Source: Eubacterium barkeri
Lineage (GTDB): Bacteria > Bacillota > Clostridia > Eubacteriales > Eubacteriaceae
DNA: 64,000 nt
Direction: 5' to 3'
Assembly: GCF_900107125.1 (NCBI RefSeq)
Contig: NZ_FNOU01000001.1
Location: 124,001 to 188,000 of the forward strand
Under the pieces are notes generated by a model that was not told where the DNA came from, made no database searches, and saw only the letters and a program-made list of their open reading frames with translations. Numbering within the stretch: position 1 is the stretch's first letter; each line of letters begins with the position of its first letter. Made by a program: the position numbers and the translations under genes. Positions 18,259 to 27,553 of this stretch are shown piece after piece.

Positions 18259-19425
18259 TTACATGGCCATCCGGTAGATTTCCATGGTGATTTCTTTGGT
18301 CAGGGGGACAAAGCTGCCGTGGTTAGGTGCACCGTGGAACATGCTTTCGGTCAGGGCCGGAATATCTTCAAGCTTGCCGCCGATTTCGCTGATGGCGGTT
18401 GGCATGCCGATTTCCTTAATGAAGGCCTGGTAACGATCAATGCCTTCAGCTGCGGTTTTTTCCGGGTTCTGGAAGTCCATTTCGCAGCCCCAAACGCGAA
18501 CCGCGAACTGGGCGAAGCGCAGGACATCTTCCTTCATGGCATAGCGCATCCATGAGGGGAAGAGGATGGCCAGGCCAGCGCCGTGGGAGCAGCCGTAGGT
18601 GGTGGACAGCTCATTTTCCATGTGGTGGGTACCCCAATCCTGGGCACGGCCGACACCGGTGATATTGTTATGGGCGATGGTGGCGGCCCACATGATATTA
18701 GCACGGGCATCGTAGTCAGTGGGATCTACCATGGCCTTGCGGCCTTCCTTAATCATGGTGAGCATGACGGATTCCAGCATACGGTCGGTGAGTTCCACAT
18801 TTTCGGTTTTGGAGAAATACCGTTCCATGCAGTGGGCGATGATGTCGGTGATGCCGCTGGCTGTTTGATAGGGGGGCAGGGTGGTGGTCAGCTCAGGATT
18901 CATGATGGCGAATTTCGGTCGCAGAATGTCGCCATCGGCACAGCGCTTGAACATGCCATCTTCGTGGGTGACCACGGTATCCGTAGAGGCTTCACTGCCG
19001 GATGCCGCCAAGGTAACGATGGTGCCGACAGGCAGGGCTTCCACTACGGCTTTGCCAGTGTAGAAATCCCAGAAGTCGCCAGCATAGGGGACCCCTAATG
19101 CAATGGCTTTAGCGGAGTCGATGACGGAGCCGCCGCCGATGGGGAGGACGAAGTCCACCTTTTCCTTCCGGGCCAGTTCGATGCCTTCGTAGACCAGGCC
19201 GCTTTTTGGGTTAGCTTCAACGCCGCCCAGCTCCACATATGCAATATCCTGGGCATCCAGAGATGCTTTGACCCGATCCAGCAGACCGGAACGTTTGACG
19301 GAGCCGCCGCCGTAATGAAGCAGTACTTTGCTTCCACCATATTTTTTGACGAGTTCACCCGTCTGGTTTTCGGTTTCTTTACCGAAGACGAAATAGGTGG
19401 GACTGTAAAATGTAAAATTATCCAT
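18259..19425 (-). CDS. Iron-containing (type III) alcohol dehydrogenase, butanol-dehydrogenase-like
   Basis: This 388-residue NAD(P)H-dependent dehydrogenase has the nucleotide-binding GGGS at 97-100. The metal ligands are Asp194, His198, His267 and His281 (GITDIIAHCMERYF, GTHHME, GCSHG). The sequence pattern is closest to BdhA/YqhD-type enzymes, which reduce butyraldehyde and other aldehydes; 4-hydroxybutyrate dehydrogenase belongs to the same superfamily but looks different. It could remove an aldehyde made by the nearby GRE or act in alcohol fermentation. AGGAGGTTACC precedes the ATG. No sigma-54 site is seen in its upstream 120 nt. Confidence 0.9.
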   Translation of the reverse strand: MDNFTFYSPTYFVFGKETENQTGELVKKYGGSKVLLHYGGGSVKRSGLLDRVKASLDAQDIAYVELGGVEANPKSGLVYEGIELARKEKVDFVLPIGGGSVIDSAKAIALGVPYAGDFWDFYTGKAVVEALPVGTIVTLAASGSEASTDTVVTHEDGMFKRCADGDILRPKFAIMNPELTTTLPPYQTASGITDIIAHCMERYFSKTENVELTDRMLESVMLTMIKEGRKAMVDPTDYDARANIMWAATIAHNNITGVGRAQDWGTHHMENELSTTYGCSHGAGLAILFPSWMRYAMKEDVLRFAQFAVRVWGCEMDFQNPEKTAAEGIDRYQAFIKEIGMPTAISEIGGKLEDIPALTESMFHGAPNHGSFVPLTKEITMEIYRMAM

Positions 19426-19548
19426 GGTAACCTCCTTGAATTGTTGTTGCCAATGTTTGATTTCTGTCTCTATTGTAATAGAAATGCCCAGGGGAGGTTT
19501 TGCCGTTCTTCTTTTATATTTTGCCGAATCTCGCTTCTGAGAAATGCC

Positions 19549-21282
19549 CTATCGATAGCGGTATGCCGACACATCAATCCCGTATCGTTTTATGCGATAC
19601 TGGAGATTCTGCCGACTCATGTTCAGCTCCTGGGCTGCCCGGGAGACATTTCCCCGGTGGGCTTCCAGCACCTGGCACAGGGTCGACCGCTCGATATCCT
19701 GGAGCTTGCCGGTGAGGGAAGGGAGGACGGCCTCCGCGGTAGGGTCCTCTGTGATGAGGGGCAAATCCGTCCGGGGATGAAGGCTCTGGGGGATGAATTC
19801 TGACGTCAACAGGGCTTGGTGCTCGGGTAGGAGTATCATGGCGTGTTCAATGGCATGCTGGAGCTCCCGGACGTTGCCGGGCCAGGAGTAGTCATGGAAC
19901 AATGTCTGGGTCTGGACATCGATATTGCGCACGCTGGCGGAGAGCTTCCGGTTGCAGGACATGATGAAATGCTTGGTTAGTAGGTCGATATCCTCGGTCC
20001 GCTCCCGCAGAGGGGGGATAGTAATGTTAATGACCCCCAGGCGGTAGAATAGATCCTGGCGCAGGCGGTTTTGGGCGATGGCCTCCAGGGGTGGGACATT
20101 GATACAGGAAATCACCCGGACATCGACCTTAATCTCGGTGGGGCTGCCCACCCGCCGGATCATACCGTCCTGGAGGACGCGCAGCAGCTTGGCCTGGAGG
20201 GTGATATCCATGGAGTTGATTTCATCCAGGAGCAGGGTGCCATGGTCGGCCTGTTCGAAAAGGCCGGCCCGATTCTCGGCCCCCGTGTATGCCCCCTTGA
20301 CAGCTCCAAAGAGCAGGCTTTCCAGGAGGTTCTCTGGCAGAGCGGCGCAGTTAATGGCGAGAAAGGGGCCATCGGAGCGGGTGCTGGCGTTGTGGATGCT
20401 TTGGGCGAAAAGCTCTTTGCCCGTCCCGGTTTCGCCGTAAATCATCACGGAGAAATCGGTTTTGGACACCTGCATGCATTGGGAGATGGTCTGCTGCATC
20501 GTCGGACTGCTGTAAATGATATCGGCAAAGGTATATTTCGGGGTCAGGCCACTCTTGCGCTTTGATTTACCCGAGGCACCTTCCTTGACGAGCTTATCCT
20601 GGAGATCCATAACCTGACGATGGAGGTCGGTGACGTGGCTCCAATCCTGGACGATGTTGAAGGCACCCAGGATCTGGTCGTCGACGATGACCGGGTGGGC
20701 GCTGGCGATGGTATCCACCTGCTTGCCGAATCGCGTGGCGTAGCGATGGCGTTTATTAAGGAGGGCTTTCTGATTTTCCATGGCCTTGGGCAGCAGGCAG
20801 CCCTCGTGATCGTTTAACCGGTAGACATCCTCCACATTTTCACCCAATACCCGCTCCGCCACGAAGGAGTCCAGTTGCACCGCCGGATCATTCAGAAAGC
20901 TCAGACGGCTTTGCGCATCGCACATGACGATGCCCTCTTCGATTTGCTGGATGGCGCTTTCGAGCATTGCTAAACGATAGCTTTCTGAGGCATCCCGGAA
21001 GACAATCAGGGATGTACCATGGGGAAGCTCTGCGGGTGGCGTCACAGGACAGATCTTGATATAGATGCCAAAGGCAGGATTGATGTATTGCCCTGTGGTG
21101 GCCGTATCCTGTAAGTCCCGGGCCCAGGGCGGCAAGGCATCGCCCACCTGACAATCCGTGTGGCTCAAAAGGTCAGAGGCCACCTGATTCATGGCCAGCA
21201 GATGGCTGCCGGAGCCGATGATCAAGGCGCCCAGACCACATTGGGAAAGAAATTGCAAAATGCTATTGTTATGTATGTCCAT
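19549..21282 (-). CDS. Sigma-54-dependent transcriptional activator (PAS-AAA+-Fis HTH)
   Basis: The 577-residue enhancer-binding protein has two PAS-like sensor regions in the first ~210 residues. An AAA+ domain follows, with Walker A GETGTGKE near 282, the sigma-54 contact loop GAYTGA (Tyr for the usual Phe), Walker B GTLLLDEIN and an arginine-finger region. A Fis-type HTH with the text GNVSRAAQELNMSRQNLQYR is at the C-terminus. There is no receiver domain, so it probably senses a small molecule through PAS. It is the only such activator in the window, and three sigma-54 promoters lie within 16 kb. It is thus the best candidate to drive the GRE regulon. Confidence 0.93.
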   Translation of the reverse strand: MDIHNNSILQFLSQCGLGALIIGSGSHLLAMNQVASDLLSHTDCQVGDALPPWARDLQDTATTGQYINPAFGIYIKICPVTPPAELPHGTSLIVFRDASESYRLAMLESAIQQIEEGIVMCDAQSRLSFLNDPAVQLDSFVAERVLGENVEDVYRLNDHEGCLLPKAMENQKALLNKRHRYATRFGKQVDTIASAHPVIVDDQILGAFNIVQDWSHVTDLHRQVMDLQDKLVKEGASGKSKRKSGLTPKYTFADIIYSSPTMQQTISQCMQVSKTDFSVMIYGETGTGKELFAQSIHNASTRSDGPFLAINCAALPENLLESLLFGAVKGAYTGAENRAGLFEQADHGTLLLDEINSMDITLQAKLLRVLQDGMIRRVGSPTEIKVDVRVISCINVPPLEAIAQNRLRQDLFYRLGVINITIPPLRERTEDIDLLTKHFIMSCNRKLSASVRNIDVQTQTLFHDYSWPGNVRELQHAIEHAMILLPEHQALLTSEFIPQSLHPRTDLPLITEDPTAEAVLPSLTGKLQDIERSTLCQVLEAHRGNVSRAAQELNMSRQNLQYRIKRYGIDVSAYRYR

Positions 21283-21315
21283 TCATGATACCCCCGTTGT
21301 TATGAATGAAATTTC

Positions 21316-21367
21316 AAAAAAGAACGGGATCCATTGCTGTCAGTACATGCCGATCCCGTCCTTTTTT
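21316..21367. terminator. Bidirectional terminator after the 4-hydroxybutyryl-CoA dehydratase gene
   Basis: ACGGGATC (21324-21331) pairs with GATCCCGT (21352-21359). T-runs leave it in both directions (CTTTTTTG on the minus strand, CCTTTTTT on the plus strand). It separates AbfD from the sigma-54 activator, so the two are not one simple operon. Confidence 0.75.
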
Positions 21368-21474
21368 ATAATTGATTTTCGTGCCATCATTATAGCACAT
21401 CTATACTGTAAAACAGAAGAAAAGCTTGGGTAATCTTTAAAAAATCAGTGCAGGCATGGTGCCAGGCACAATGC

Positions 21475-22962
21475 CTAGGCCTGATCCGCGGCCTTAATAC
21501 CGGCGATGATCTTGGCCAGCTCTTTTTTACCCTGGATATTTCCCTGGCGGGCAATCATGATGCGTTGTGCCTGGGGTGAACCCGCGCCATGCATGGATTC
21601 TGTACGGTAGCCCACGGCTGCGGCACCGAGGCAGAGGTTTTCTAAAAGGCGCAGGACCTTCTGACGGTCCTCCGTGGGGACATCGGCATGGGCGGCGAAG
21701 TACTTGTTGCAGATTTCACCGATGGTTTCGCCGTTGCGCCCGGCTATGGTCGCGGATTTAAAATCCTTTTCTGAGGGCATGGTGACCATGAGTCCGCCGG
21801 CAATATCCTCAGCCAGACGAACAATCTCATAGGGGAAGCGGGTGACATTCTGCTTGCAGACATTGGCTAACAGAAGGTTGATCTGGTAGTTGCCGGCCTT
21901 GGTGGCACAGCCCTCGCAGGAGCAGGCAATCCCGCAGGAGAAGAGGGTTTCGTTGAGGTGGGTCATTTCGATGAGCTTGTCCTTGACATGGGAAGCGCGT
22001 TCAACGCCGTTGTACTCCGCGGCCAGGGCAGCAGCACCGATGACCACATCGCCAACACCCACCTTACAGCCGCCGTAGCTCTGGCGGTGGTAGCCGGCGA
22101 AGCGTTCCACCATCATGCCGGAGAAATCACATTCGCCATCCATGAAGATGTATTGATTGGGGATGAAGACATCGTCCAGAACAACCAGGGCTTCCTGACC
22201 GCCGAATTGGGGGTTGCCAATGTCGATGCAGCCCTCTTCCATCTTACGGGTGTCGCAGGACTGACGGCCATAGACCATATATACGCCTTCTGCATCGCTG
22301 GGGCAGGCGAAGGAGACGGCGTAATCGGCGTCCTTATCTCGCATGGCGATGGTGGGCATCATGAGATGCCAATGGGAGTTGATGGAGCCGGTCTGGTGGA
22401 CCTTAGCACCCCGGACGACGATACCGTCATCCCGGCGCTCGACCACATGGACGAACATATCGGGATCATCCTGTTCGTGGGGGGCTTTGCTGCGATCGCC
22501 CTTGGGGTCGGTCATGGCGCCATCCACTACGAGGTCCTCTTCCTGGACCATTTTCAGGAATTCGATAAAATTGTCATGGTAGTGTGTGCCGTGCTTTTCG
22601 TCGATTTCGTAGGTGGTGGAGAACACGGCGTTAAAGGAGTCCATCCCCACACAGCGCTGAAAGCAGGAGGCCGTCTTTTGGCCCAGCAGACGCTGCATCT
22701 TTACCTTGCGGATCAGGTCATCGGTGGATTGGTGCAGGTGGTTGAAGCGGTTAATAGTTTTTCCAGTGAGGCTGGATGTGGCGGTCATTAAATCCGTGTA
22801 TTCCGGATCATGGGCCAGGTCGTAGGTCATCATCAGGCTGTTGATGGAGGGGCGCACCAAGGGGTGATCCACCCAATCCACGATACGTTCACCAAACATG
22901 TAAACCCGGGTATCCAATTTGCGTAAGCTATCTAAGTATTCTTGTCCAGTCATTAATGCCAT
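21475..22962 (-). CDS. abfD: 4-hydroxybutyryl-CoA dehydratase / vinylacetyl-CoA delta-isomerase
   Basis: Converts 4-hydroxybutyryl-CoA to crotonyl-CoA through a [4Fe-4S]- and FAD-dependent radical step. All four cluster ligands known for the Clostridium aminobutyricum enzyme (Cys99, Cys103, His292, Cys299) are present as Cys100, Cys104, His292 and Cys299. They lie in SCFQRCVGMD and GYHRQSYGGCKVGVGDVVIG. The length of 495 residues matches the family. Long stretches such as MQRLLGQKTASCFQRCVG look nearly identical to the characterised enzyme as I recall it. The usual partners (4-hydroxybutyrate CoA-transferase, 4-hydroxybutyrate dehydrogenase, succinate semialdehyde dehydrogenase) are not in the window. 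It lies between PFOR and the sigma-54 activator. A role in GABA/4-hydroxybutyrate or succinate fermentation is inferred. Confidence 0.95.
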   Translation of the reverse strand: MALMTGQEYLDSLRKLDTRVYMFGERIVDWVDHPLVRPSINSLMMTYDLAHDPEYTDLMTATSSLTGKTINRFNHLHQSTDDLIRKVKMQRLLGQKTASCFQRCVGMDSFNAVFSTTYEIDEKHGTHYHDNFIEFLKMVQEEDLVVDGAMTDPKGDRSKAPHEQDDPDMFVHVVERRDDGIVVRGAKVHQTGSINSHWHLMMPTIAMRDKDADYAVSFACPSDAEGVYMVYGRQSCDTRKMEEGCIDIGNPQFGGQEALVVLDDVFIPNQYIFMDGECDFSGMMVERFAGYHRQSYGGCKVGVGDVVIGAAALAAEYNGVERASHVKDKLIEMTHLNETLFSCGIACSCEGCATKAGNYQINLLLANVCKQNVTRFPYEIVRLAEDIAGGLMVTMPSEKDFKSATIAGRNGETIGEICNKYFAAHADVPTEDRQKVLRLLENLCLGAAAVGYRTESMHGAGSPQAQRIMIARQGNIQGKKELAKIIAGIKAADQA

Positions 22963-23004
22963 AATAGAACCTCCTCGTTCATTTGAATTGATCTATAGCA
23001 GATT

Positions 23005-23026
23005 ATCGATACAAGCATCGATACAA
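23005..23026. repeat. Tandem ATCGATACAA repeat upstream of abfD
   Basis: ATCGATACAA occurs twice, separated by GC, in the 115-nt gap between PFOR and abfD, 43-22 nt from the abfD start region and before a possible extended -10 on the minus strand (TGCTATAGA). It may be an operator; no regulator is assigned. Confidence 0.4.
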
Positions 23027-23034
23027 AAGGGCAG

Positions 23035-23067
23035 TTCCGGCAGGTAGGGGGATATCGCCTGCCGGAA
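23035..23067 (-). terminator. Terminator hairpin of the PFOR gene
   Basis: TTCCGGCAGG and CCTGCCGGAA form a perfect 10-bp stem 11 nt after the PFOR stop on the minus strand. It is followed by a short T-run (CCCTTTTG). Confidence 0.65.
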
Positions 23068-23077
23068 TGCAGGAATT

Positions 23078-26000
23078 TTAGTTATTCTTTTCGGCCAGGG
23101 TCAGGTAGCTCTGGTAGCGTTCCAGGGCATCGCGTTCCGCCTTGTCATACAGCTCCTGGGCTTTATCCGGGAAGGCCAGCTTCAGGGAAGCGTAGCGGTT
23201 TTCTCCCATGAGGAATTCCTGGAAGTCCCCGGTGGGTGCTTTGGAATCCAGAATGAAGGGGTTCTTCCCATCCTTTTTCAGCTCCGGATTAAAGCGGTAG
23301 AGGTGCCAATAGCCGGCTTCTACGGCCTTCTTTTCCTCGGTGATGCTCTGACCCATGCTGGCCTTCATGTGATGCTCGATGCAGGGGCAGTAGCAGATGA
23401 CCAGGGAAGGACCGTCGTAGGCTTCGGCTTCCCGGATGGCCTGGAGGGTTTGGGCGGGGCTGGCACCCAGGGCAACCTGGGCCACATAGACATAGCCGTA
23501 GCTCATGGCCATCATCCCCAGGTCCTTCTTTTTCGTTTCCTTGCCGCCGGCGGCGAATTTTGCGATGGCGCTGGCTGCAGTGGATTTAGAGGCTTGCCCG
23601 CCGGTGTTGGAATACACCTCGGTGTCCAGAACCAGGACGTTGATATCCTTGCCGGAGGCCAGGACATGGTCCAGTCCGCCGTAGCCGATATCGTAGGCCC
23701 AGCCGTCACCACCGAAGGCCCATACACTTTTCTTGGTGAGGTACTCGCTGTTATCCCGGATGAATTGAGCCGTTTCACCATCATCCGCTGCAATGGCACA
23801 GAGAAGGGCATCGCTGACCTGGCGGGAGACGGTGGGATCCTGTCCCTTTTCCAGATAATCCTGGCAGGCCTCTACGGCTATGCCGGATTCTAATAAGGTG
23901 TTCACCTTATCCTTCAGCTGCTTTTTAATGACCTCCTGGCCCAGCAGGTACCCATAGGCGTATTCCGCATTGTCTTCGAAGAGCGACATGGCCCAGGCCG
24001 GACCGCAGCCCTTCTTATCCACGCAGTAGGGCGAGGAGGGGGTGGAACCACCATAAGCGGAAGAACAGCCGGAGGCATTGGTGATGTACATACGGTCCCC
24101 GAAGAGCTGGGTCACCAGTTTGATATAGGGGGTTTCACCACAGCCGGCACAGGCACCGGAGAATTCGAAATACGGCTTGGCGAATTGGGAGTTCTTAATG
24201 CTCTTGCTGCTGACGGCATCCTTCTTAATGGTGACTTCTTCCACGGCGAAGGTCCAATTGGCGGCTTCGTCCAGCTGGCTGGCCAGGGGCTGCATCACCA
24301 GGGACTTGACCTTTGAGGGGCAGACATTGACACAGCTGCCGCAGCCCGTACAATCGTAGGGAGAGACCTGCATCCGGAAGCGATAGCCTTCCAGACCCTT
24401 GCCTTTCGCCGGGATGGTTGCAAAGCCCGCGGGTGCCTTTGCTGCTTCTGTCGCATCCACCAGGATGGGACGGATGGCGGCGTGGGGACAGACCAGGGCG
24501 CATTGGTTGCACTGGATACACTGGTCCATATCCCAGGCAGGCACCTCCACCGCTGCCCCGCGTTTTTCGTATTTAGAGGTGGCGGCGGGCCAGGTTCCAT
24601 CCTCCAGACCGTATTTAGTCATCTGAGCCACTGTGAGGACATCGCCCTCCTGGCGGTTCATGGGTTCGACGATTTCCTTAATGAAGGCCGGCACGTTTTT
24701 CTCCACCGGAGCGTCTTCTGCGGTCAGCCAGCTTTCAGGGATGTCCACGGCATGCAGCTCGTTAATCCCATAATCGATGGAGGCATTATTGAGATCCACC
24801 ACCTTCTGGCCCTTCTTCTTAAAGTAGGATTTGTAGATGGCATCCTTCATTTCAGCCACGGCCTGATCGATGGGGATCACACCCGAAAGCTTGAAGAAGG
24901 AGGCTTGAAGGATGGTATTGGTGCGATTGCCCAGACCTAAGCTGCGGGCGATACTGATGGCATCAATGGTGTAGAGCTTCGCCTTCTTCTGTGCCAGGGC
25001 CCGTTTCATGGATGCCGGAAGATTCGCTTCCAGTCCTTCGGTATCCCAGCCACAGTTGAGGAGGAAGGTTCCGCCGTCCTTCAGGTTTTTCACCATATCG
25101 TATTTATCCACATAGGAGGGATTGTGGCAGGCCACGAAATCTGCCGCCTGAATGAGGTAGGGTGAGCGGATGGGGTTTTCCCCAAAACGCAGGTGAGATT
25201 GGGTCAGACCGCCGGATTTCTTAGAATCGTAGACGAAATAAGCCTGACAGTATAAATCCGTGGAGTGACCGATAATCTTAATGGAATTCTTATTGGCCCC
25301 CACGGTGCCGTCAGAGCCCATACCCCAGAATTCCGCGCTTTTTTCGCCAGCCGGCGTGGTGTTGATTTCTTCCAGCATGGGCAGCGAGGTGAAGGTGACA
25401 TCATCCACGATACCGATGGTGAAATTATTCTTGGGCTTTTCCGCCTTCAGGTTTTCAAAGACCGCGACAAACTGGGCCGGTGTCGTATCCTTGGAGCTTA
25501 AGCCGTAGCGGCCGCCGACGATGGTCATGGGTAATTCCCGTTCTTTATAAATGGCGCAGATGTCCTGATAAAGGGGTTCGCCCATGGCACCCGGTTCCTT
25601 GGTGCGGTCCAGCACCGCCATCGTGGTGACTGTGGCGGGGATGGCCGAAAGGAAATAATCTGCGGCAAAGGGACGGTAGAGGTGGACGTTAATCATCCCC
25701 ACCTTTTCCCCTTGTGCGGTGAGGTAGTCGATGGTTTCTTTGGCCGTTTCTGCCCCGGAACCCATGAGAATGATGAGACGCTCTGCGTCAGGGGCACCGT
25801 AGTAATTGTACAGGTGGTAATCCCGGCCGGTGAGGGTATTGATTTCTTTCATATAATGTTCAATGGCTTCCGGCAGCTGGTCGAAGCGGGTATTCAGGGC
25901 CTCTCTGCACTGGAAGAAGATGTCCGGATTGACGGTGGTGCCCCGGGTGGCGGGATGCTCAGGATTCAGGGCGTTCCGGCGGAAAGCCTTGAGGGCATCC

Positions 26001-26590
26001 AGATCTACCAAGGGACGCAGGTCTTCATAATCCAGGGCGTCAATCTTCTGAATTTCATGGGAGGTCCGGAAGCCATCGAAGAAGTGGAGGATGGGCATCC
26101 GGCAATGAATGGCGGCCAGATGGGAAACAGCCCCCAAATCCATGACCTCCTGGGGTGATGCCGAGGCGAGTAAGCCGAAGCCCGTGCTTCTGACCCCCAT
26201 GACATCCGAATGGTCCCCGAAGATGGACAGCGCATGGACCGACAGGGTTCTGGCGGAAACATGGAAGACCCCGGGAAGCATTTCCCCGGCGATTTTATAC
26301 ATGTTGGGGATCATGAGAAGCAGCCCCTGGGATGCGGTATAGGTAGTGGTCAGCGCCCCACATTGTAAGGAGCCATGGACCGTACCGGCAGCGCCGCCTT
26401 CGGATTGCATTTCCACAACCTCCACCGGCTGGCCGAATAAATTCTTCTTACCATTGGCCGCCCATTCATCCACATACTCCGCCATGGGGGAAGATGGGGT
26501 GATGGGGAAAATACCGGCGACCTCCGTAAACGCGTATGACACATACGCAGCAGCCTGGTTCCCATCCATTAAAGCGATATTCTTGGACAC
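23078..26590 (-). CDS. nifJ: Pyruvate:ferredoxin (flavodoxin) oxidoreductase
   Basis: This 1170-residue single-chain PFOR oxidises pyruvate to acetyl-CoA, CO2 and reduced ferredoxin. Domains in order are the pyrimidine-binding domain I (start DGNQAAAYVSYAFTEVAGIF), transketolase-like domain II and the gamma domain. A two-cluster ferredoxin domain follows, with CIQCNQCALVCP near 690 and CTGCGSCVNVCP near 745. The TPP-pyrophosphate domain comes last, with the distal-cluster Cys in ACAGCGE and the metal site GDGWAYDIGYGGLDH. Translation starts at a GTG with GAGGAGG before it. It is central in anaerobic carbon flow and could accept pyruvate from any local pathway. Divergent from the GntR gene. 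No sigma-54 promoter precedes it. Confidence 0.96.
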   Translation of the reverse strand: MSKNIALMDGNQAAAYVSYAFTEVAGIFPITPSSPMAEYVDEWAANGKKNLFGQPVEVVEMQSEGGAAGTVHGSLQCGALTTTYTASQGLLLMIPNMYKIAGEMLPGVFHVSARTLSVHALSIFGDHSDVMGVRSTGFGLLASASPQEVMDLGAVSHLAAIHCRMPILHFFDGFRTSHEIQKIDALDYEDLRPLVDLDALKAFRRNALNPEHPATRGTTVNPDIFFQCREALNTRFDQLPEAIEHYMKEINTLTGRDYHLYNYYGAPDAERLIILMGSGAETAKETIDYLTAQGEKVGMINVHLYRPFAADYFLSAIPATVTTMAVLDRTKEPGAMGEPLYQDICAIYKERELPMTIVGGRYGLSSKDTTPAQFVAVFENLKAEKPKNNFTIGIVDDVTFTSLPMLEEINTTPAGEKSAEFWGMGSDGTVGANKNSIKIIGHSTDLYCQAYFVYDSKKSGGLTQSHLRFGENPIRSPYLIQAADFVACHNPSYVDKYDMVKNLKDGGTFLLNCGWDTEGLEANLPASMKRALAQKKAKLYTIDAISIARSLGLGNRTNTILQASFFKLSGVIPIDQAVAEMKDAIYKSYFKKKGQKVVDLNNASIDYGINELHAVDIPESWLTAEDAPVEKNVPAFIKEIVEPMNRQEGDVLTVAQMTKYGLEDGTWPAATSKYEKRGAAVEVPAWDMDQCIQCNQCALVCPHAAIRPILVDATEAAKAPAGFATIPAKGKGLEGYRFRMQVSPYDCTGCGSCVNVCPSKVKSLVMQPLASQLDEAANWTFAVEEVTIKKDAVSSKSIKNSQFAKPYFEFSGACAGCGETPYIKLVTQLFGDRMYITNASGCSSAYGGSTPSSPYCVDKKGCGPAWAMSLFEDNAEYAYGYLLGQEVIKKQLKDKVNTLLESGIAVEACQDYLEKGQDPTVSRQVSDALLCAIAADDGETAQFIRDNSEYLTKKSVWAFGGDGWAYDIGYGGLDHVLASGKDINVLVLDTEVYSNTGGQASKSTAASAIAKFAAGGKETKKKDLGMMAMSYGYVYVAQVALGASPAQTLQAIREAEAYDGPSLVICYCPCIEHHMKASMGQSITEEKKAVEAGYWHLYRFNPELKKDGKNPFILDSKAPTGDFQEFLMGENRYASLKLAFPDKAQELYDKAERDALERYQSYLTLAEKNN

Positions 26591-26632
26591 GACAGATTAC
26601 CTCCTCTGATTTCAAATAATAATAGTTAAGCT

Positions 26633-26753
26633 TGCATTCAATGCTATATTGCATGCATCATTTATAGATTACACACAATATATATCAATAGCTCTACTCT
26701 GTCAATCAATGTGTTCAAAATGCAAAATACACCTGAAAAATCGCAAAGTGCAT
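26633..26753. promoter_or_regulatory. TTGCAT/TGCAAA-rich control region between PFOR and the GntR gene
   Basis: The ~260-nt divergent spacer holds TTGCAT (26633), TTGCATGCAT (26649-26658), AATGCAAAAT (26719-26728) and GCAAAGTGCAT (26743-26753). These resemble the half sites upstream of the three sigma-54 promoters. There is no -24/-12 element here, so the same protein, if it binds, would have to act differently. Confidence 0.4.
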
Positions 26754-26762
26754 AAAAAACAT

Positions 26763-26791
26763 TTGAACTGTCATCATAACTGGTGTATACT
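26763..26791 (+). promoter_or_regulatory. Sigma-A promoter of the GntR gene
   Basis: TTGAAC and TATACT are separated by 17 nt, 58 nt before the ATG. The dyad around GTATAC at the -10 is a possible autoregulatory site. Confidence 0.65.
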
Positions 26792-26849
26792 AACAGGCAC
26801 AACCAAGAATCAACACATCATCCTGATTTGAGAAAGAGAGGTGTGGATT

Positions 26850-27530
26850 ATGAGCTCTCAATCGGCCATTGCTTTTCGAAAAATAAAAGATATGATCTTC
26901 CATATGGAGCTGCTCCCGGGGCGCCGGATTTCCGAACCACAGATTTCGGCCAAGCTGTCCATCAGTCGGACACCCATCCACGATGCCCTGCGTCAGCTGG
27001 CATCGGAGGGACTGGTGACCATTGGACCAAACCGCGGCGCAGTGGTTACCGAATTCACCGATGAACAGATCCAGGAAATCGGGACAATCCGACTTTCCCA
27101 GGATATCCTATCGGCCAAACTGGCCGCCTACTACGGCAGTGCTGCGGATTTTGAACAGCTTAACCGGTTGGCGGAGGACTGTGAGGCTGCTGCGGGAAAG
27201 GGGGACATCTATCATCGCATTACTGCGGATAATGCCTTCCATTTGGAGATTGCCCGTATTTCCGGTAATGCCCAGCTCCATAAGCAACAGTACGCCTTGT
27301 ATCAGCAGATTCATCTGATACAGATTTCTAAGTACACCGATATCGAGGATAGCCTGGTCCAGATTTATCATCATCAGCCAATCATCCAGGCGATTCGGAT
27401 GGGAGACCTCACACAGGCCAGTCAGCTCATCTGCACCCATGTGAAGGATTTTTACCATATCGATCCGTATTTGATGAAATGCTATGGTTATACCGAAGCG
27501 GATGTCCCGCTTGTGACGATGGCGCAATAA
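26850..27530 (+). CDS. GntR-family transcriptional regulator (FCD subfamily)
   Basis: The 226-residue protein has an N-terminal winged helix (about residues 10-75) with the typical PGRRISEPQISAKLSISRTP and HDALRQLASEGLV. An all-helical FCD ligand domain follows. ATG 26850 follows AGAGAGG at 8 nt; an in-frame GTG lies three codons earlier. Such regulators sense carboxylic acids or sugar acids. It is divergent from PFOR and followed by a TetR gene; targets may include PFOR. Confidence 0.88.
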   Translation: MSSQSAIAFRKIKDMIFHMELLPGRRISEPQISAKLSISRTPIHDALRQLASEGLVTIGPNRGAVVTEFTDEQIQEIGTIRLSQDILSAKLAAYYGSAADFEQLNRLAEDCEAAAGKGDIYHRITADNAFHLEIARISGNAQLHKQQYALYQQIHLIQISKYTDIEDSLVQIYHHQPIIQAIRMGDLTQASQLICTHVKDFYHIDPYLMKCYGYTEADVPLVTMAQ

Positions 27531-27553
27531 TTTGCTAAATGGAGAAAATACCA

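Noticed and set aside
21958-22791. 277-codon plus-strand open frame opposite abfD
   Set aside because: Shadow of a strongly conserved enzyme gene on the other strand; repetitive Gly/Val/Asp composition typical of antisense reading.
22963-26640. Sigma-54 promoters for PFOR and abfD
   Set aside because: No GG-N10-GC element in the correct orientation was found upstream of either gene.
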